Below are positions 38,059 to 45,495 of a stretch of DNA of 64,000 nucleotides, piece by piece. The first letter of the stretch is position 1. Every line of letters starts with the position of its first letter. Below the pieces are notes generated by a model. It did not search any database. It was not told where the DNA came from and was given only the letters and a program-made list of their open reading frames with translations. The position numbers and the translations under genes are program-made. Location of the stretch: the NCBI RefSeq assembly GCF_900142065.1, contig NZ_FSRJ01000001.1, forward strand, positions 682,001 to 746,000, given 5' to 3'. The DNA is from Agromyces cerinus subsp. cerinus. GTDB lineage: Bacteria > Actinomycetota > Actinomycetes > Actinomycetales > Microbacteriaceae.

Positions 38059-39321
38059 ATGGATCAAGGCAACACCGCGTTCCTATTGATCATGGCGGCC
38101 CTGGTGCTGCTCATGACCCCCGGACTCGCATTCTTCTACGGCGGGCTCGTCAAGGCGAAGAGCGTCATCAGCATGATGATGATGAGCTTCGGTGCGATCG
38201 GCCTCATCGGCGTCCTCTGGGTGCTGTACGGCTACGCCATCGCATTCCCCGGTTCTGAGGGTCTCGTCGCCCCCTGGTCCATCGACTGGTCGGCAATCGG
38301 CCTGACGAGCCTGCTCGAGACGCCCGAGGGCGCCGCGTACCCGCCGCTCGCGTTCGTGGCCTTCCAGGCAACGTTCGCGATCATCACGGTCGCGCTCATC
38401 TCGGGTGCCATCGCCGACCGCGCGAAGTTCGGCGCCTGGATGATCTTCGCCGCGATCTGGGCGACGATCGTCTACTTCCCGGTCGCGAGCTGGGTCTTCA
38501 ACTTCGGTCTCGCCGACGACGGCTCGTTCGCCTACGGCGGCTGGACCACGTTCGGCATGCAGGAGGCCTTCGGCGTCGGCGTCATCGACTTCGCCGGCGG
38601 CACCGCGGTGCACATCAACGCCGGCGCGGCAGCCCTCGCCCTGGCGCTCGTGCTCGGAAAGCGCGTCGGCTTCTCGAAGGGCGCCCACGTTCCGCACAAC
38701 CCGCCGTTCGTACTGCTCGGCGCCGGCCTCCTCTGGTTCGGCTGGTTCGGCTTCAACGCGGGCTCCGAGCTCGCCGCAGACGGCACCGCGGCCCTCGCCT
38801 GGGTCAACACCCTGGCGGCCCCTGCAGCAGCGCTGCTGGCCTGGCTTCTCGTCGAGAAGATCAAGGACGGCAAGCCCACGTCGGTCGGCGCGGCATCCGG
38901 TGCAGTGGCCGGTCTCGTGGCCATCACTCCCGCCTGCGCATCGCTGACGCCCGGCTGGGCGATCGTGCTCGGCCTCATCGCCGGCGCGGTCTGCGCCCTC
39001 GCGATCGACCTGAAGTTCAAGTTCGGCTTCGACGACTCGCTCGACGTCGTGGGCATCCACCTCGTCGGCGGTCTCATCGGAACGCTGTACCTCGGCTTCT
39101 TCGCCAACAACACGGGCCTCATCTACAGCGGTGACCCGACCCAGCTGATGGTGCAGGCGATCGCAGCCTTCACGGTGCTCGCCTACTCGTTCGTGCTCGC
39201 CTTCATCATCGGCACGATCATCCAGAAGACGATGGGCTTCCGGGTGACCAATGAGGACGAGATCGCGGGCGTCGACACCGTGCTCCACGGAGAGGACGCG
39301 TACAAGCTCGAGTCCGTCTGA
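38059..39321 (+). CDS. amt: Ammonium transporter
   Basis: A 420-residue Amt-family channel with eleven membrane helices importing ammonium or ammonia. Seen are the pore-lining residues in TPGLAFFYGGLVKAKS, the family signature with its conserved His (FAGGTAVHINAGAAALA), and the second pore His in VVGIHLVGGLIGTLYLG, ending in a hydrophilic tail. GAGAGAGG lies just before the ATG. A GlnR-type box upstream predicts induction on nitrogen limitation. No glnK gene follows, unlike the usual amt-glnK order. Confidence 0.96.
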   Translation: MDQGNTAFLLIMAALVLLMTPGLAFFYGGLVKAKSVISMMMMSFGAIGLIGVLWVLYGYAIAFPGSEGLVAPWSIDWSAIGLTSLLETPEGAAYPPLAFVAFQATFAIITVALISGAIADRAKFGAWMIFAAIWATIVYFPVASWVFNFGLADDGSFAYGGWTTFGMQEAFGVGVIDFAGGTAVHINAGAAALALALVLGKRVGFSKGAHVPHNPPFVLLGAGLLWFGWFGFNAGSELAADGTAALAWVNTLAAPAAALLAWLLVEKIKDGKPTSVGAASGAVAGLVAITPACASLTPGWAIVLGLIAGAVCALAIDLKFKFGFDDSLDVVGIHLVGGLIGTLYLGFFANNTGLIYSGDPTQLMVQAIAAFTVLAYSFVLAFIIGTIIQKTMGFRVTNEDEIAGVDTVLHGEDAYKLESV

Positions 39322-39352
39322 ACCTGACGGAATCACCGCGAGGGCGGTGGGG

Positions 39353-39358
39353 TAGTGT
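39353..39358 (+). promoter_or_regulatory. -10 element of a predicted leaderless promoter (PemK-like gene)
   Basis: TAGTGT is followed by six bases and the GTG start at 39365. No ribosome binding site. Confidence 0.5.
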
Positions 39359-39364
39359 GCCGGT

Positions 39365-39964
39365 GTGTCAGACACCAATCGCTTCCTCACCGCCCTCGTC
39401 CGCGTCGTCGGGGCGCTGCTCGGGTCGGGCTCGTCCAAGGCGGCGGTCGGCCGGTCGTCGGGTGAGTCGCGGCCTCAGCAGGGCGGCACGACGCGAACAG
39501 CGGATGCATCCGGGCCTGCGTCGATCTCGACCGACACGCTGTCTCCGGGGCAGGCGGGGGAGTCCGCGACGATCGAGGTGGACCCGCGTCGTCTCCGCGC
39601 GGTCGAGCTGGGCTATTCGCCGTCTCGCGACGGCGAGCCCGACCCGGGCGAGGTCGTGTGGACATGGGTGCCCTACGAGGAGAACGACGGGCGCGGCAAG
39701 GACCGCCCGGTCGTCGTCGTCGCGGCATCCGGAGCCGGCGACTACCTGGCGGTGCAGCTCACCAGCAAGGCCCACGACGGCGATCGCGACTTCGTGTCGC
39801 TCGGCACCGGCCCCTGGGACGGCGAGGGCCGACCGAGCTGGGCGCGCATCGACCGGGTGTTCCGCGTGCGGGCCGGTGGCATGCGCCGCGAGGCGGCCTC
39901 CCTCGATGCTGAGCGTTACGGCCGCGTGGCCGCTGCGCTCGACGAGCGGTACGGCTGGCGTTGA
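39365..39964 (+). CDS. PemK/MazF-like protein with long N-terminal extension
   Basis: A 199-residue protein. The C-terminal ~105 residues fit the PemK/MazF toxin fold: GEVVWTWVPYEEN, KDRPVVVVAASG, DYLAVQLTSKAH, and WARIDRVFRVR, with the RPV and the strand-loop arrangement conserved. MazF-type toxins are ribonucleases, but catalytic residues cannot be placed securely. The first ~70 residues are low-complexity and Ser/Gly-rich after a short hydrophobic helix (FLTALVRVVGALLG), so it may be membrane-associated. No antitoxin gene is adjacent. In Actinobacteria such lone PemK-like proteins are common; toxicity should not be assumed. Confidence 0.75.
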   Translation: MSDTNRFLTALVRVVGALLGSGSSKAAVGRSSGESRPQQGGTTRTADASGPASISTDTLSPGQAGESATIEVDPRRLRAVELGYSPSRDGEPDPGEVVWTWVPYEENDGRGKDRPVVVVAASGAGDYLAVQLTSKAHDGDRDFVSLGTGPWDGEGRPSWARIDRVFRVRAGGMRREAASLDAERYGRVAAALDERYGWR

Positions 39965-40010
39965 GGCCCGAGCGCTTCTGAGCAGGCGCCGGCACTCGGA
40001 GCGACCCGCC

Positions 40011-40370
40011 CTAAGCCCGTGGGGGCCGATGAAGCCCGAACGGAGACCCCTGATCGTCGCGACACAGGCGGAACTCGCCGAACGTCGCCATGGTCTCCTC
40101 GTCGTCGGCGCCCGGGAGCGATTCGACGGTGCCGCCGAGTCGTTCGACGGCAGCGACCGCGGCGTCCAGATCCTCGACCCTGAAGAAGACATAGGGGGCG
40201 GCGCCGGGATCGCCGCCGTGCACGCCGGCCGGGACTCCGGCTCCGGTGACCGCGTATCCGTCGCCGCCCGGCCCCGATTCGAAGGTCCAGCCGAAGAGCT
40301 TGCCGTAGAAGCTGCGTGCCGTCATGGCATCCGCAGCCCCGAACTCGATGAATGAGACTTCGCCCGACAT
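40011..40370 (-). CDS. VOC (glyoxalase/bleomycin resistance) family protein
   Basis: A 119-residue vicinal-oxygen-chelate protein: the two beta-alpha-beta-beta-beta modules appear as FIEFGAADAMTARSFYGKLFGW and FRVEDLDAAVAAVERLGGTV, ending with CRDDQGSPFGLHRP. Function unknown, probably metal-dependent if the ligand residues are conserved. GAGGGGGAA precedes the ATG at 40370. Transcribed toward the PemK-like gene (convergent). Confidence 0.87.
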   Translation of the reverse strand: MSGEVSFIEFGAADAMTARSFYGKLFGWTFESGPGGDGYAVTGAGVPAGVHGGDPGAAPYVFFRVEDLDAAVAAVERLGGTVESLPGADDEETMATFGEFRLCRDDQGSPFGLHRPPRA

Positions 40371-40500
40371 GGTTCCCCCTCGCCTCGACGCGTGGATACG
40401 GCACACGGTAGTCGGCGGCGGGAGTGGCCACAACGGGGCCCGACGGTCGGTCGGCGCGGCTCGGCGGAGACCCGCAACGGGCGCAGCTCCCGGAAACGAA

Positions 40501-40528
40501 GAAAGCCCCCTGTGGAGAGGGGGCTTTC
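40501..40528 (-). terminator. Terminator after tRNA-Val(CAC)
   Basis: GAAAGCCCCC and GGGGGCTTTC form a 10-bp stem with an 8-base loop just downstream of the tRNA on the minus strand, followed by TTCGTTTCC. Confidence 0.75.
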
Positions 40529-40529
40529 G

Positions 40530-40602
40530 TGGGCGATGCCGGGCTCGAACCGACGACCTCTTCCGTGTGAAGGAAGCGCGCTACCAGCTGCGCCAATCGC
40601 CC
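40530..40602 (-). tRNA. tRNA-Val (anticodon CAC)
   Basis: Acceptor GGGCGAT pairs with ATCGCCC, anticodon stem CTTCC/GGAAG encloses TTCACAC with CAC, and the T-arm is intact. Discriminator A, CCA not encoded. Confidence 0.96.
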
Positions 40603-40642
40603 ATGTGGGATTTGCGAGCCACGCGAGGTGACCGCGGACTCG

Positions 40643-40648
40643 ATACTA
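40643..40648 (-). promoter_or_regulatory. -10-like element for tRNA-Val(CAC)
   Basis: Minus-strand TAGTAT lies 40 bases upstream of the tRNA 5' end. A -35 was not convincingly located. Confidence 0.35.
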
Positions 40649-40745
40649 GCCGACCGAGGAGGGTGAATGCACATCGAGCGAAGGCGGAGCGGTCGGCGTG
40701 GGCCCGGAGGAGCCTCGAAGCCCCTCGACACGCCCGGGATGCGGG

Positions 40746-40779
40746 GGTGGATTCGGCCCGTGATCAGCGCGAATCCACC
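40746..40779. repeat. 10-bp inverted repeat between divergent tRNA promoters
   Basis: GGTGGATTCG and CGAATCCACC pair perfectly across 14 bases (which include TGATCA). It stands between the two tRNA promoters and upstream of the tRNA-Gly -35, so it could be an insulating terminator or a binding site. Confidence 0.6.
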
Positions 40780-40795
40780 GCTGGACCCCGTCAGT

Positions 40796-40825
40796 TTGTG
40801 AATCGTTCAGGGAATCAGTTAGAGT
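40796..40825 (+). promoter_or_regulatory. Promoter of tRNA-Gly(GCC)
   Basis: TTGTGA (40796-40801) and TAGAGT (40820-40825) are separated by 18 bases; the predicted start is about 20 bases upstream of the mature tRNA. Confidence 0.55.
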
Positions 40826-40852
40826 CTTCATGCACGCAGAAATGCGAGCAAC

Positions 40853-40924
40853 GCGGATGTGGCGCAGTGGTAGCGCATCACCTTGCCAAGGTGAGGGTCG
40901 CGAGTTCGAATCTCGTCATCCGCT
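40853..40924 (+). tRNA. tRNA-Gly (anticodon GCC)
   Basis: Acceptor GCGGATG pairs with CATCCGC, anticodon stem TCACC/GGTGA encloses TTGCCAA with GCC, T-loop TTCGAAT, discriminator U, CCA not encoded. Confidence 0.97.
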
Positions 40925-40933
40925 CTGATCAGG

Positions 40934-40951
40934 ATGGGGCGAAAGCCCCAT
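40934..40951 (+). terminator. Terminator after tRNA-Gly(GCC)
   Basis: ATGGGGC, loop GAAA, GCCCCAT, then a TTCCTGTTCTTTT tail: a typical intrinsic terminator. Confidence 0.8.
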
Positions 40952-40981
40952 TCCTGTTCTTTTGGTGGTGAACCCAGACAC

Positions 40982-41055
40982 GGTGGATTGGCCGAGAGGC
41001 GAGGCAGCGGCCTGCAAAGCCGTATACACGGGTTCGAATCCCGTATCCACCTCCA
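40982..41055 (+). tRNA. tRNA-Cys (anticodon GCA)
   Basis: Acceptor GGTGGAT pairs with ATCCACC, anticodon loop CTGCAAA has GCA, T-loop TTCGAAT, discriminator U, and CCA is encoded at 41053-41055. Confidence 0.97.
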
Positions 41056-41080
41056 AGCTGAGAACTTCCATTCTCGCCTT

Positions 41081-41155
41081 GGGCGATTGGCGCAGCGGTA
41101 GCGCGCTTCCCTGACACGGAAGAGGTCACTGGTTCGATCCCAGTATCGCCCACCA
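41081..41155 (+). tRNA. tRNA-Val (anticodon GAC)
   Basis: Acceptor GGGCGAT pairs with ATCGCCC, anticodon stem CTTCC/GGAAG encloses CTGACAC with GAC, discriminator A, and CCA is encoded at 41153-41155. The accessory region begins after it, so it is a plausible integration site. Confidence 0.97.
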
Positions 41156-41156
41156 C

Positions 41157-41182
41157 AAGACCCCCGGATTTCCGGGGGTCTT
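41157..41182 (+). terminator. Terminator after tRNA-Val(GAC)
   Basis: AAGACCCCCGGA and TCCGGGGGTCTT form a 12-bp stem, directly followed by further T residues (TTTTT ends at 41185). Confidence 0.9.
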
Positions 41183-41200
41183 TTTCGTTCCCCTGAGCCG

Positions 41201-41278
41201 CGTGCTAGATACGTGCTACAGAGTCCCTAATGGCGGGTTCATTTGACCCCGTGTTGGACGCACGGAATAGGCGGGTTC
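41201..41278. repeat. Short direct repeats beside the tRNA cluster
   Basis: CGTGCTA occurs at 41201-41207 and 41212-41218 (11 bp apart), and GGCGGGTTC at 41232-41240 and 41270-41278. Repeats like these downstream of a tRNA can be tyrosine-integrase arm sites. No integrase gene and no second copy of the tRNA end was found in the window. Confidence 0.45.
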
Positions 41279-41383
41279 GTACTCATGGCCCCTGCTGTGC
41301 AGAACACAGTCGAGCGGCTCCGCGGTCGCAAGGTGTCGCGCTGATAATCCGGCGTGCTCGCCAGTGATCACTTGCTGTGCTCG

Positions 41384-41389
41384 TAGCAT
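41384..41389 (+). promoter_or_regulatory. -10 element of a predicted leaderless promoter (HEPN-like gene)
   Basis: TAGCAT is followed by six bases and the ATG at 41396. No ribosome binding site. Confidence 0.5.
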
Positions 41390-41395
41390 TCCTTC

Positions 41396-42463
41396 ATGGT
41401 CGCCCGTGCAGAGATGTTAGCCGCCCAGATCTTCACTGCCCGACAGATGATCGACGATGGAACGGTTGCGGACCTTCGCGTTGCGATCATCCTGCTGGAC
41501 AGTGCCATGGAGACACTGATGGTTCGTCGGATTTCCTACGAACTCCAAGCGCACCGATACGGCGAGTCGCACTGGTGGAACGAAACTGCCCCGGTGCCGA
41601 TTGATCTCACCGATCCCGGTCAGCTGAAAAGAGTCCAGACGGAAACGGGCACGGTCTTGATCAACTGGTCGTTTACCAGCTCTCAGCGGTCGAGACTCGA
41701 TCGGCAGTTTCGTACCAAGTTGGAATTTCTCGTCTGGCTGGGCATCCTGGACCCTCACGTGCTACCGATCGCGCATCGACTCCACGAGTATCGCAACGAG
41801 CTGTATCACCGTGATGAGATCCGGCTCGGCTCGCTCCTCGTAACGGCCCACCTGTCTCTTTCCATCGTGGCTGAAATGCTGCGATCGTTGCGCCCTTCAT
41901 TCATCGGCTTTGGTCCGGATAGCGAACAGTCCATGGAGCGTATCTATGAACGAATGGGCCGAGCCTACGAGCGACACGACGGACTAGCGCATCCCGACTA
42001 CGGTTTCGATCTGCAGGACATCATGGCCGACGAACTGGTACGCGGCCTCGATGAGCAACTGGGGGAATCTCCTGTGGCTCTGGCCGATTACGTGACGGAC
42101 CGAATTCGTCGGATCGCCAGCTTGATCCGGTTCGTCGGCGACTATGTCTTCAAAGGGGAGTCCTTCGACAATCTCGACGTAATTCGTCTCGCATACTCGA
42201 CGTATCCAGTACCGCTCTACGAACTCGCGTTCGTCGGAACGTCGATTTCGATTGAGGAGCTGCGACGTGAGCGAACATCCGTTACACGTGCCATGTTGGC
42301 CGAGTGGGACAGCTTCCCGACCCGGATCGCTGAGGCGGCCTCTCCGTATGACGCGCTGAATGTGTTCGCGGAATTCGAGTTGAGCTATGAGCCTTTTGAA
42401 GAGAAGATCTCCGACTTGGCATCCGAAGTTGACGGGGCGCTTGACATGCTCAGGGACCGCTGA
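41396..42463 (+). CDS. HEPN-like protein of unknown function
   Basis: A 355-residue mainly helical protein that I do not recognise as a named family. Its first half resembles a HEPN domain: an early helix with DSAMETLMVRRISYELQAH, a long loop, then LHEYRNELYHRDEI, where R133-N-E-L-Y-H138 fits the HEPN Rx4H signature with the polar residue after Arg. HEPN proteins are often metal-independent ribonucleases or their regulators in toxin-antitoxin and antiphage systems. The second half (residues 150-355) is helical, acidic and without recognisable motifs. No minimal nucleotidyltransferase partner is adjacent. The gene has clearly more A/T, and codon use unlike the flanking core genes, consistent with transfer. 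Its 3' end overlaps the convergent gene by 14 bases. Confidence 0.55.
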   Translation: MVARAEMLAAQIFTARQMIDDGTVADLRVAIILLDSAMETLMVRRISYELQAHRYGESHWWNETAPVPIDLTDPGQLKRVQTETGTVLINWSFTSSQRSRLDRQFRTKLEFLVWLGILDPHVLPIAHRLHEYRNELYHRDEIRLGSLLVTAHLSLSIVAEMLRSLRPSFIGFGPDSEQSMERIYERMGRAYERHDGLAHPDYGFDLQDIMADELVRGLDEQLGESPVALADYVTDRIRRIASLIRFVGDYVFKGESFDNLDVIRLAYSTYPVPLYELAFVGTSISIEELRRERTSVTRAMLAEWDSFPTRIAEAASPYDALNVFAEFELSYEPFEEKISDLASEVDGALDMLRDR

Positions 42464-42911
42464 CTCGAATCTTGTCGAAAAGCGCGGGTTGCTGGATAGT
42501 GCGGTCGTTGGCTATGAAGACGCCAGCAAGACTTGAAAACCCGTACCAAATTCCAGGCGCTATAAGGGTACCGGTCAAGCGGGGCTGGGGGCACTGAAGC
42601 AGCGGTTCACTGCCGGGGGGCTCTGCCAGTCTTGCCGAGGCCAATGACATTCGGAATCGTGCCGAAACGTCGTCGTTCCGATTCAGGTTTCGGGTGGGAT
42701 TGGATCTCACTTCCGCAAGGTCAGCCAGAGCCGTAGCAACTCCTTGCAGAGCCAAGAACTGGCGCGGTTCACCCCGCCTTACCGCGCGACACTCTCGGCG
42801 CCGAGCCAATGACTCGTTAATGAGCGCCACAGCGACTCCAGGAATCGCGGCGAGCGCAACTCCGCCAATTACCGGCATCGCGGGCGCAATCCATGCGATG
42901 AATTCGTCCAC
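42450..42911 (-). CDS. Small membrane-anchored hypothetical protein
   Basis: About 153 residues from the GTG at 42911 (an earlier in-frame start at 42956 would add fifteen). A single hydrophobic N-terminal segment (WIAPAMPVIGGVALAAIPGVAVALI) is followed by an Arg-rich helix and a 110-residue soluble part with no recognised domain. A -10-like CATACT lies six bases before the GTG. It converges with, and overlaps, the HEPN-like gene. No function can be assigned. It could be a real small gene or a degraded one; the even codon use is not decisive. Confidence 0.45.
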   Translation of the reverse strand: MDEFIAWIAPAMPVIGGVALAAIPGVAVALINESLARRRECRAVRRGEPRQFLALQGVATALADLAEVRSNPTRNLNRNDDVSARFRMSLASARLAEPPGSEPLLQCPQPRLTGTLIAPGIWYGFSSLAGVFIANDRTIQQPALFDKIRVSGP

Positions 42912-43361
42912 GAGCACAGTATGGGCGGCAGGGAGCGAGAAGTCGCCGCAAAACACATACGGGTGGTCTCTTCTGCCGGAAATTGTCCAGGCGGATGAGG
43001 CGAATTTCGTCGTCCCGGTGACGCACGCAGCGGTCCGACGCTCTCCCGGGGCTCCAGAATTTCAAGCGTCGCCCTAGTCGTCGCGGCGAGCGGGCACGCT
43101 CGCCGCGCACGCTGACGAGTGCTGAAGGGGTGTCGTCGGTGACCCTGGACGATGAGCTTGTGCCTCAGCTGCGACCTGTGCCGCCGCTGACGCGATATGG
43201 ACGGCCACGGTGGGCGTTCTAGCACGAGGCAGAGCATGATCTGCATCATGCATCACCAGATCCTCGGAGCTCTGTCGTTGAGGAAACTGTTCGACCGGAC
43301 GGGGCGGCGGTGTCGGCGAATTGGTCGCTCAAACGAGGGCACAATTCGGTTGCAGAGTGCT
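42912..43361. other. 450-bp stretch of the accessory region without a convincing gene
   Basis: No supported open frame. A short plus-strand frame (43140-43223) reads DELVPQLRPVPPLTRYGRPRW before a stop and faintly resembles the N-terminus of IS5-type transposases; it is too short to call. Two GC palindromic patches (around 43080-43110) are also present. Confidence 0.5.
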
Positions 43362-44942
43362 CTAGTTGGTCGACTTGTTAGGCACCAGATAATGGGGGCC
43401 GACCAAACCGACGTGGACCATCTTGGTCGCCCCGTTCGTGTCGTCGTAGAAGTAGACGCGAGGAGCGAGGGGCCCCCCGCCCTCCGAGATCTTCAGATGT
43501 GCGAGCATCTTGATTTCTCCCGACTCCTCGACTCGCGGGTCAACCTTGAACTCCCGCGACCGGCTGAGGGTGTTCTGGACATAGTCACTCTCGGTCATGG
43601 AGAGCTTTTTGCTCGTAGCCGGCCACCCCAGCACCGGCCCCGATGCGCACCACTCCCAGAAGCCGCCAGCGTCCCAGCCACTTGCACGGTCTTCTGCGTA
43701 GGCAGCAAGCGCCCGCAGTCCGCGCCACGTGGTGTTCCCCCAGGCGAACGCATTCGGGGCGGTGTCGATGTCTTCGAGGTCCCGAACCGCCGAGTCAGGC
43801 AAGGCGAGCCAGCGTGTTAGGTACGTCTGCGCGGCGAGGGTGGCCTCGGATGTGTCTTGCACCTCGTCGGGAATCGACGTCGTGTCTTCGTGTTTCGTCC
43901 CCCAGAGCACGTCAGCGAGCCCGCGCGAGATCAATCCCTCCTTGAGCCGCGCAAGGTGGCCGTTGGCCGCGGCGAGCTCCTGCTGCAGGGCGCTGTGCTC
44001 GTCGCGAGCGAGTTCGCGCTCGAATTCCCACTCATCGCGCGCCTCCACGAGATCCGTGGCGGGGATCATGCCGTCGAGCGCATTGGCTGGCAGACCGTTT
44101 TGTTCACCGAACAACCCGAACACCCCGGGAACGCGGCGCCGAGCGGAGAGCTGGGTTACCGCGTACACGATGCGGTCGATCGTTGGCTGTCTCGCTTCAT
44201 CGAACAGTGATCCGCGGTAGTACCGGTGCCGCCATCCTTCGGACTCGGCGGTGACGCGTCCCGGAGCGTAGACACGGACCCCGCCGCCCCAGATCGCGAG
44301 CCAGTCGAGCCTGCTCCGAAATGCAGTCACGGCTGCGTTGTCAAGTGTGATGACCACAGCCACGCCCTCTGTGCGCCGCGCGATCTTCTCCGCGTTCCAG
44401 AGCCATTCGTCGCCGCGTTCTCCGCCCGGCTGTGTGCAGACGATCACAGGCAGAACACGATTCGTGTCAGCCAGGAGGTCGACGAGGATGTCCATGCCGT
44501 TCGCCGGGATCGACAACGGCTCGGTGAGCAGCGTGAGGCTTCCCAGGCTCGGCTTCTTGGATACCGTCAGAAGCTCGTGAACGACCCACGGCCGGCCGAC
44601 GGTCACCCGCTGCGTGAGGTCATCGGACTGCATGTGGTTCTCGACCAAGGTGTGCATGCCGGTGTCGTCCGCGACCACTCGGATCACGACCGTCCACTCG
44701 GCGGGATCGCCGGGAATCTGGTCGGTCACCGTGACCTCGAAGGCCTCTGCGCCGATCGGTCGATAGTCGACGCGGCGGTGGCGGTCCTGCGACACGACCA
44801 GTTCGGTCGGCGCAGTCTGGAGGGGCGCGGGTTCCGAGTTCTCCTGGGACCAGGCGGCGATGCGCACTTTCAGGCCTTCGAGCACTTGGTCAAGCTCTGA
44901 CGTCGGCTTGTCAGACCAAGTCGCCCGGTAGAGAACCGTCAT
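43362..44942 (-). CDS. 526-residue protein of unknown family, accessory island
   Basis: I do not recognise this protein. Visible parts: an N-terminal beta-rich domain (about residues 1-130); a central alpha/beta part with LPVIVCT (164-170), a charged helix, and GGGVRVYAPG (219-228), resembling a Rossmann-like module; a predicted coiled coil rich in Glu (about 300-335); and a C-terminal ~80-residue domain ending APRVYFYDD...VHVGLVGPHYLV, whose strand pattern is reminiscent of RelE-type short folds. AAGGGGG precedes the ATG. The gene is nearer to the core in GC than the HEPN-like gene but is flanked by noncoding sequence. Domain combination and location suggest a defence or mobile-element role; this is inference. 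Confidence 0.7.
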   Translation of the reverse strand: MTVLYRATWSDKPTSELDQVLEGLKVRIAAWSQENSEPAPLQTAPTELVVSQDRHRRVDYRPIGAEAFEVTVTDQIPGDPAEWTVVIRVVADDTGMHTLVENHMQSDDLTQRVTVGRPWVVHELLTVSKKPSLGSLTLLTEPLSIPANGMDILVDLLADTNRVLPVIVCTQPGGERGDEWLWNAEKIARRTEGVAVVITLDNAAVTAFRSRLDWLAIWGGGVRVYAPGRVTAESEGWRHRYYRGSLFDEARQPTIDRIVYAVTQLSARRRVPGVFGLFGEQNGLPANALDGMIPATDLVEARDEWEFERELARDEHSALQQELAAANGHLARLKEGLISRGLADVLWGTKHEDTTSIPDEVQDTSEATLAAQTYLTRWLALPDSAVRDLEDIDTAPNAFAWGNTTWRGLRALAAYAEDRASGWDAGGFWEWCASGPVLGWPATSKKLSMTESDYVQNTLSRSREFKVDPRVEESGEIKMLAHLKISEGGGPLAPRVYFYDDTNGATKMVHVGLVGPHYLVPNKSTN

Positions 44943-45495
44943 TGCAACCCCCTTCGGCCGCGGCGACGACCGCCTTGGCTCACGCTATGGACACCGAGAA
45001 TGACTCTAGCGACAGCACCTGACGTGAGCGCGGTCGACTCGACCTCACGAGCAGGGCTCTTGCAGGGTGGCTCATCCCGAGCCGCAGGGAGGGTCGCGAC
45101 TTCCCGCCCGAGCAAGGAGAAACGAGAGCCCCGGCCAAGAGCCGCGGTTCTCGTCTGGGTGTGGCTGCAGTCAGATCACTTCCAACGCCACGGCTCGCAC
45201 GTCGTTCACATTGGAGTTCGGCGCCAGCACGACTGGATGAAGACATCGCTGCGTGAGCCAGAATGCAGGCGCATGGCAGGGCTCGAGCGCGTTCTGAACA
45301 GGGCCACGGCCTTCGGCCGGTAGAAGGGACGCGCGTTCCGCGCTTTGCGCGTTCGAGGGGCCAAGGGGAAAAGCGGGTGTGGCTAAAGGAGCAAGTACGA
45401 CCGATTGCTAAACCCGCCACCGGCGTCGAGAGGTTTCGGCGCCCCGGCATCGCCTGGGGCCTTCGTCGTTTCCGGATGCTCTCGTCGTCGTCCGA
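44943..45495. other. 553-bp stretch without a convincing gene
   Basis: Open frames here lack ribosome binding sites, family features and plausible codon use. A 9-bp imperfect inverted repeat (ACGAGAGCC... GGTTCTCGT, about 45122-45152) and a GC hairpin GCCCCGG/CCTGGGGC near 45440-45462, in the position of a terminator for the downstream minus-strand gene, are the only structures seen. Confidence 0.5.

Noticed and set aside
41285-41344. Nineteen-codon frame beginning ATG in the island leader
   Set aside because: Too short, no ribosome binding site, no known peptide.
43140-43223. Short frame resembling the N-terminus of an IS5-type transposase
   Set aside because: Only about 27 residues before a stop, no terminal repeats and no downstream catalytic domain, so it cannot be called a mobile element.
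43197-43820. Plus-strand frame overlapping the 526-residue protein gene
   Set aside because: Opposite a better-supported gene with a ribosome binding site; no family similarity.
44980-45450. Open frames on both strands in the gap before 45.5 kb
   Set aside because: No ribosome binding site, no -10 at the start, and translations dominated by Arg, Ser and Pro.
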